A stretch of 6,206 nucleotides of DNA, taken from Anaerobacillus sp. (lineage in GTDB: Bacteria > Bacillota > Bacilli > Bacillales > Anaerobacillaceae). This document shows positions 6,022 through 6,206 of this stretch, piece by piece. The stretch lies in the NCBI GenBank assembly GCA_007118195.1, contig SKSA01000115.1, positions 1-6,206 on the forward strand. The letters are read 5' to 3'. The position numbers and the translations under genes are program-made. The first letter of the stretch is position 1. Every line of letters starts with the position of its first letter. Below the pieces are notes generated by a model. That model was not told the origin of the DNA. It saw nothing but the letters and a program-made list of their open reading frames with translations, and ran no database searches.

Positions 6022-6062
6022 TTCTACATTGTTAATGAAATTTTGTAGAAATATAGTATAAT
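6022..6062 (+). promoter_or_regulatory. Probable promoter of the mltG-like gene with upstream dyad
   Basis: A perfect TATAAT lies at 6057-6062. No good -35 sits at 16-18 bases; TTAATG (6032-6037) is 19 bases away and weak. TTCTACA (6022-6028) and TGTAGAA (6044-6050) form a perfect 7-base inverted repeat whose arm centres lie 22 bases apart, across the -35 region and ending six bases before the -10. That arrangement suits binding by a repressor or activator, but no known operator is recognised. Confidence 0.45.
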
Positions 6063-6069
6063 AGGTGTG

Positions 6070-6124
6070 TTGTAAAAAAATAATCATTTACAAAATTAGG
6101 GAGAAATCCTCTATGTTGGCCTGA
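6070..6124 (+). other. Leader hairpin and three-codon mini-ORF before the mltG-like gene
   Basis: If transcription begins near 6069, the message opens with TTGTAAA (6070-6076) pairing with TTTACAA (6087-6093) around a 10-base loop. Next comes AGGGAG (6098-6103), nine bases before ATG TTG GCC TGA (6113-6124), a Met-Leu-Ala-stop reading frame with a plausible ribosome site. Its stop overlaps the start of the main gene's own Shine-Dalgarno (GAGGGGGAG, 6123-6131). Whether it is translated cannot be told from sequence. Confidence 0.3.
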
Positions 6125-6137
6125 GGGGGAGAAAACG

Positions 6138-6206
6138 ATGTCTTCAGATGATAAACGAAAAGAATGGCAGCAAATTAAAAAGCAAAAATTAAAAGAACGT
6201 CAAGAA
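6138..6206 (+). CDS. mltG: N-terminus of a probable MltG-like endolytic transglycosylase (YrrL), partial
   Basis: Only the first 23 codons are inside the window, reading MSSDDKRKEWQQIKKQKLKE and on to the edge. The frame is open to the end and starts at an ATG with the strong site GAGGGGGAG (6123-6131) six bases upstream. The segment is highly charged and Lys/Arg/Gln-rich, with no membrane helix yet. That matches the short cytoplasmic tail expected before the single N-terminal helix of MltG, the membrane-bound enzyme that cuts nascent glycan strands and so ends their elongation. The assignment rests mainly on gene order, since yrrL follows yrzB in Bacillus; the visible residues alone would not identify it. 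Confidence 0.6.
   Translation, partial: MSSDDKRKEWQQIKKQKLKERQE

Overview
The window looks like chromosomal DNA of a low-GC Bacillota, most probably a Bacillaceae member. The evidence is the gene order alaS – reoM/ireB (yrzL) – ruvX (yrrK) – DUF1292 (yrzB) – mltG-like (yrrL), the GAGGTG-type ribosome binding sites, a T-box leader on alaS, and AT-rich spacers full of palindromic repeats of the sort seen in Bacillus relatives. I cannot name the genus from sequence alone. All genes read on the + strand.

Layout. Bases 1-117 hold a nested, nearly symmetrical palindromic element cut by the window edge. Bases 244-1326 encode an AI-2E/UPF0118 (YrrI-like) membrane protein whose best start is a TTG. 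Bases 1327-2026 hold no gene but are dense in signals: a long hairpin repeat (1342-1482), a perfect-consensus sigma-A promoter touching its end (1483-1511), a second degenerate hairpin repeat (about 1525-1586), an alanine T-box riboswitch (1617-1866) with kink-turn, GCU specifier, T-box and intrinsic terminator, then two oppositely oriented arrays of 7-base repeats (1878-2002) just before the alaS Shine-Dalgarno.

alaS (2027-4663) encodes a full-length alanyl-tRNA synthetase with catalytic, editing and C-Ala regions. After a 117-base gap with no visible terminator come reoM/ireB (4781-5047) and ruvX (5049-5465), almost certainly co-translated (1-base gap), then the small acidic DUF1292 protein (5548-5844) and a clear intrinsic terminator (5855-5888). 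The next spacer (5889-6137) carries two perfect palindromes, a second 7-base repeat array, a TATAAT box with an upstream dyad, a leader hairpin and a three-codon mini-ORF. It ends at the first 23 codons of a gene that is probably mltG by position.

How they work together. alaS is controlled by uncharged tRNA-Ala through the T-box. The genes behind it may be reached by readthrough, as no alaS terminator is visible. ReoM (PASTA-kinase-dependent control of MurA stability) and MltG (terminating glycan strand growth) both act in cell-wall synthesis, while RuvX acts in rRNA maturation or recombination. The protein-coding content is ordinary. The unusual signals are in the spacers, above all two separate period-7 repeat arrays that both lie near a CTTCGAAGC palindrome, one of them forming a long hairpin inside the alaS 5' leader.
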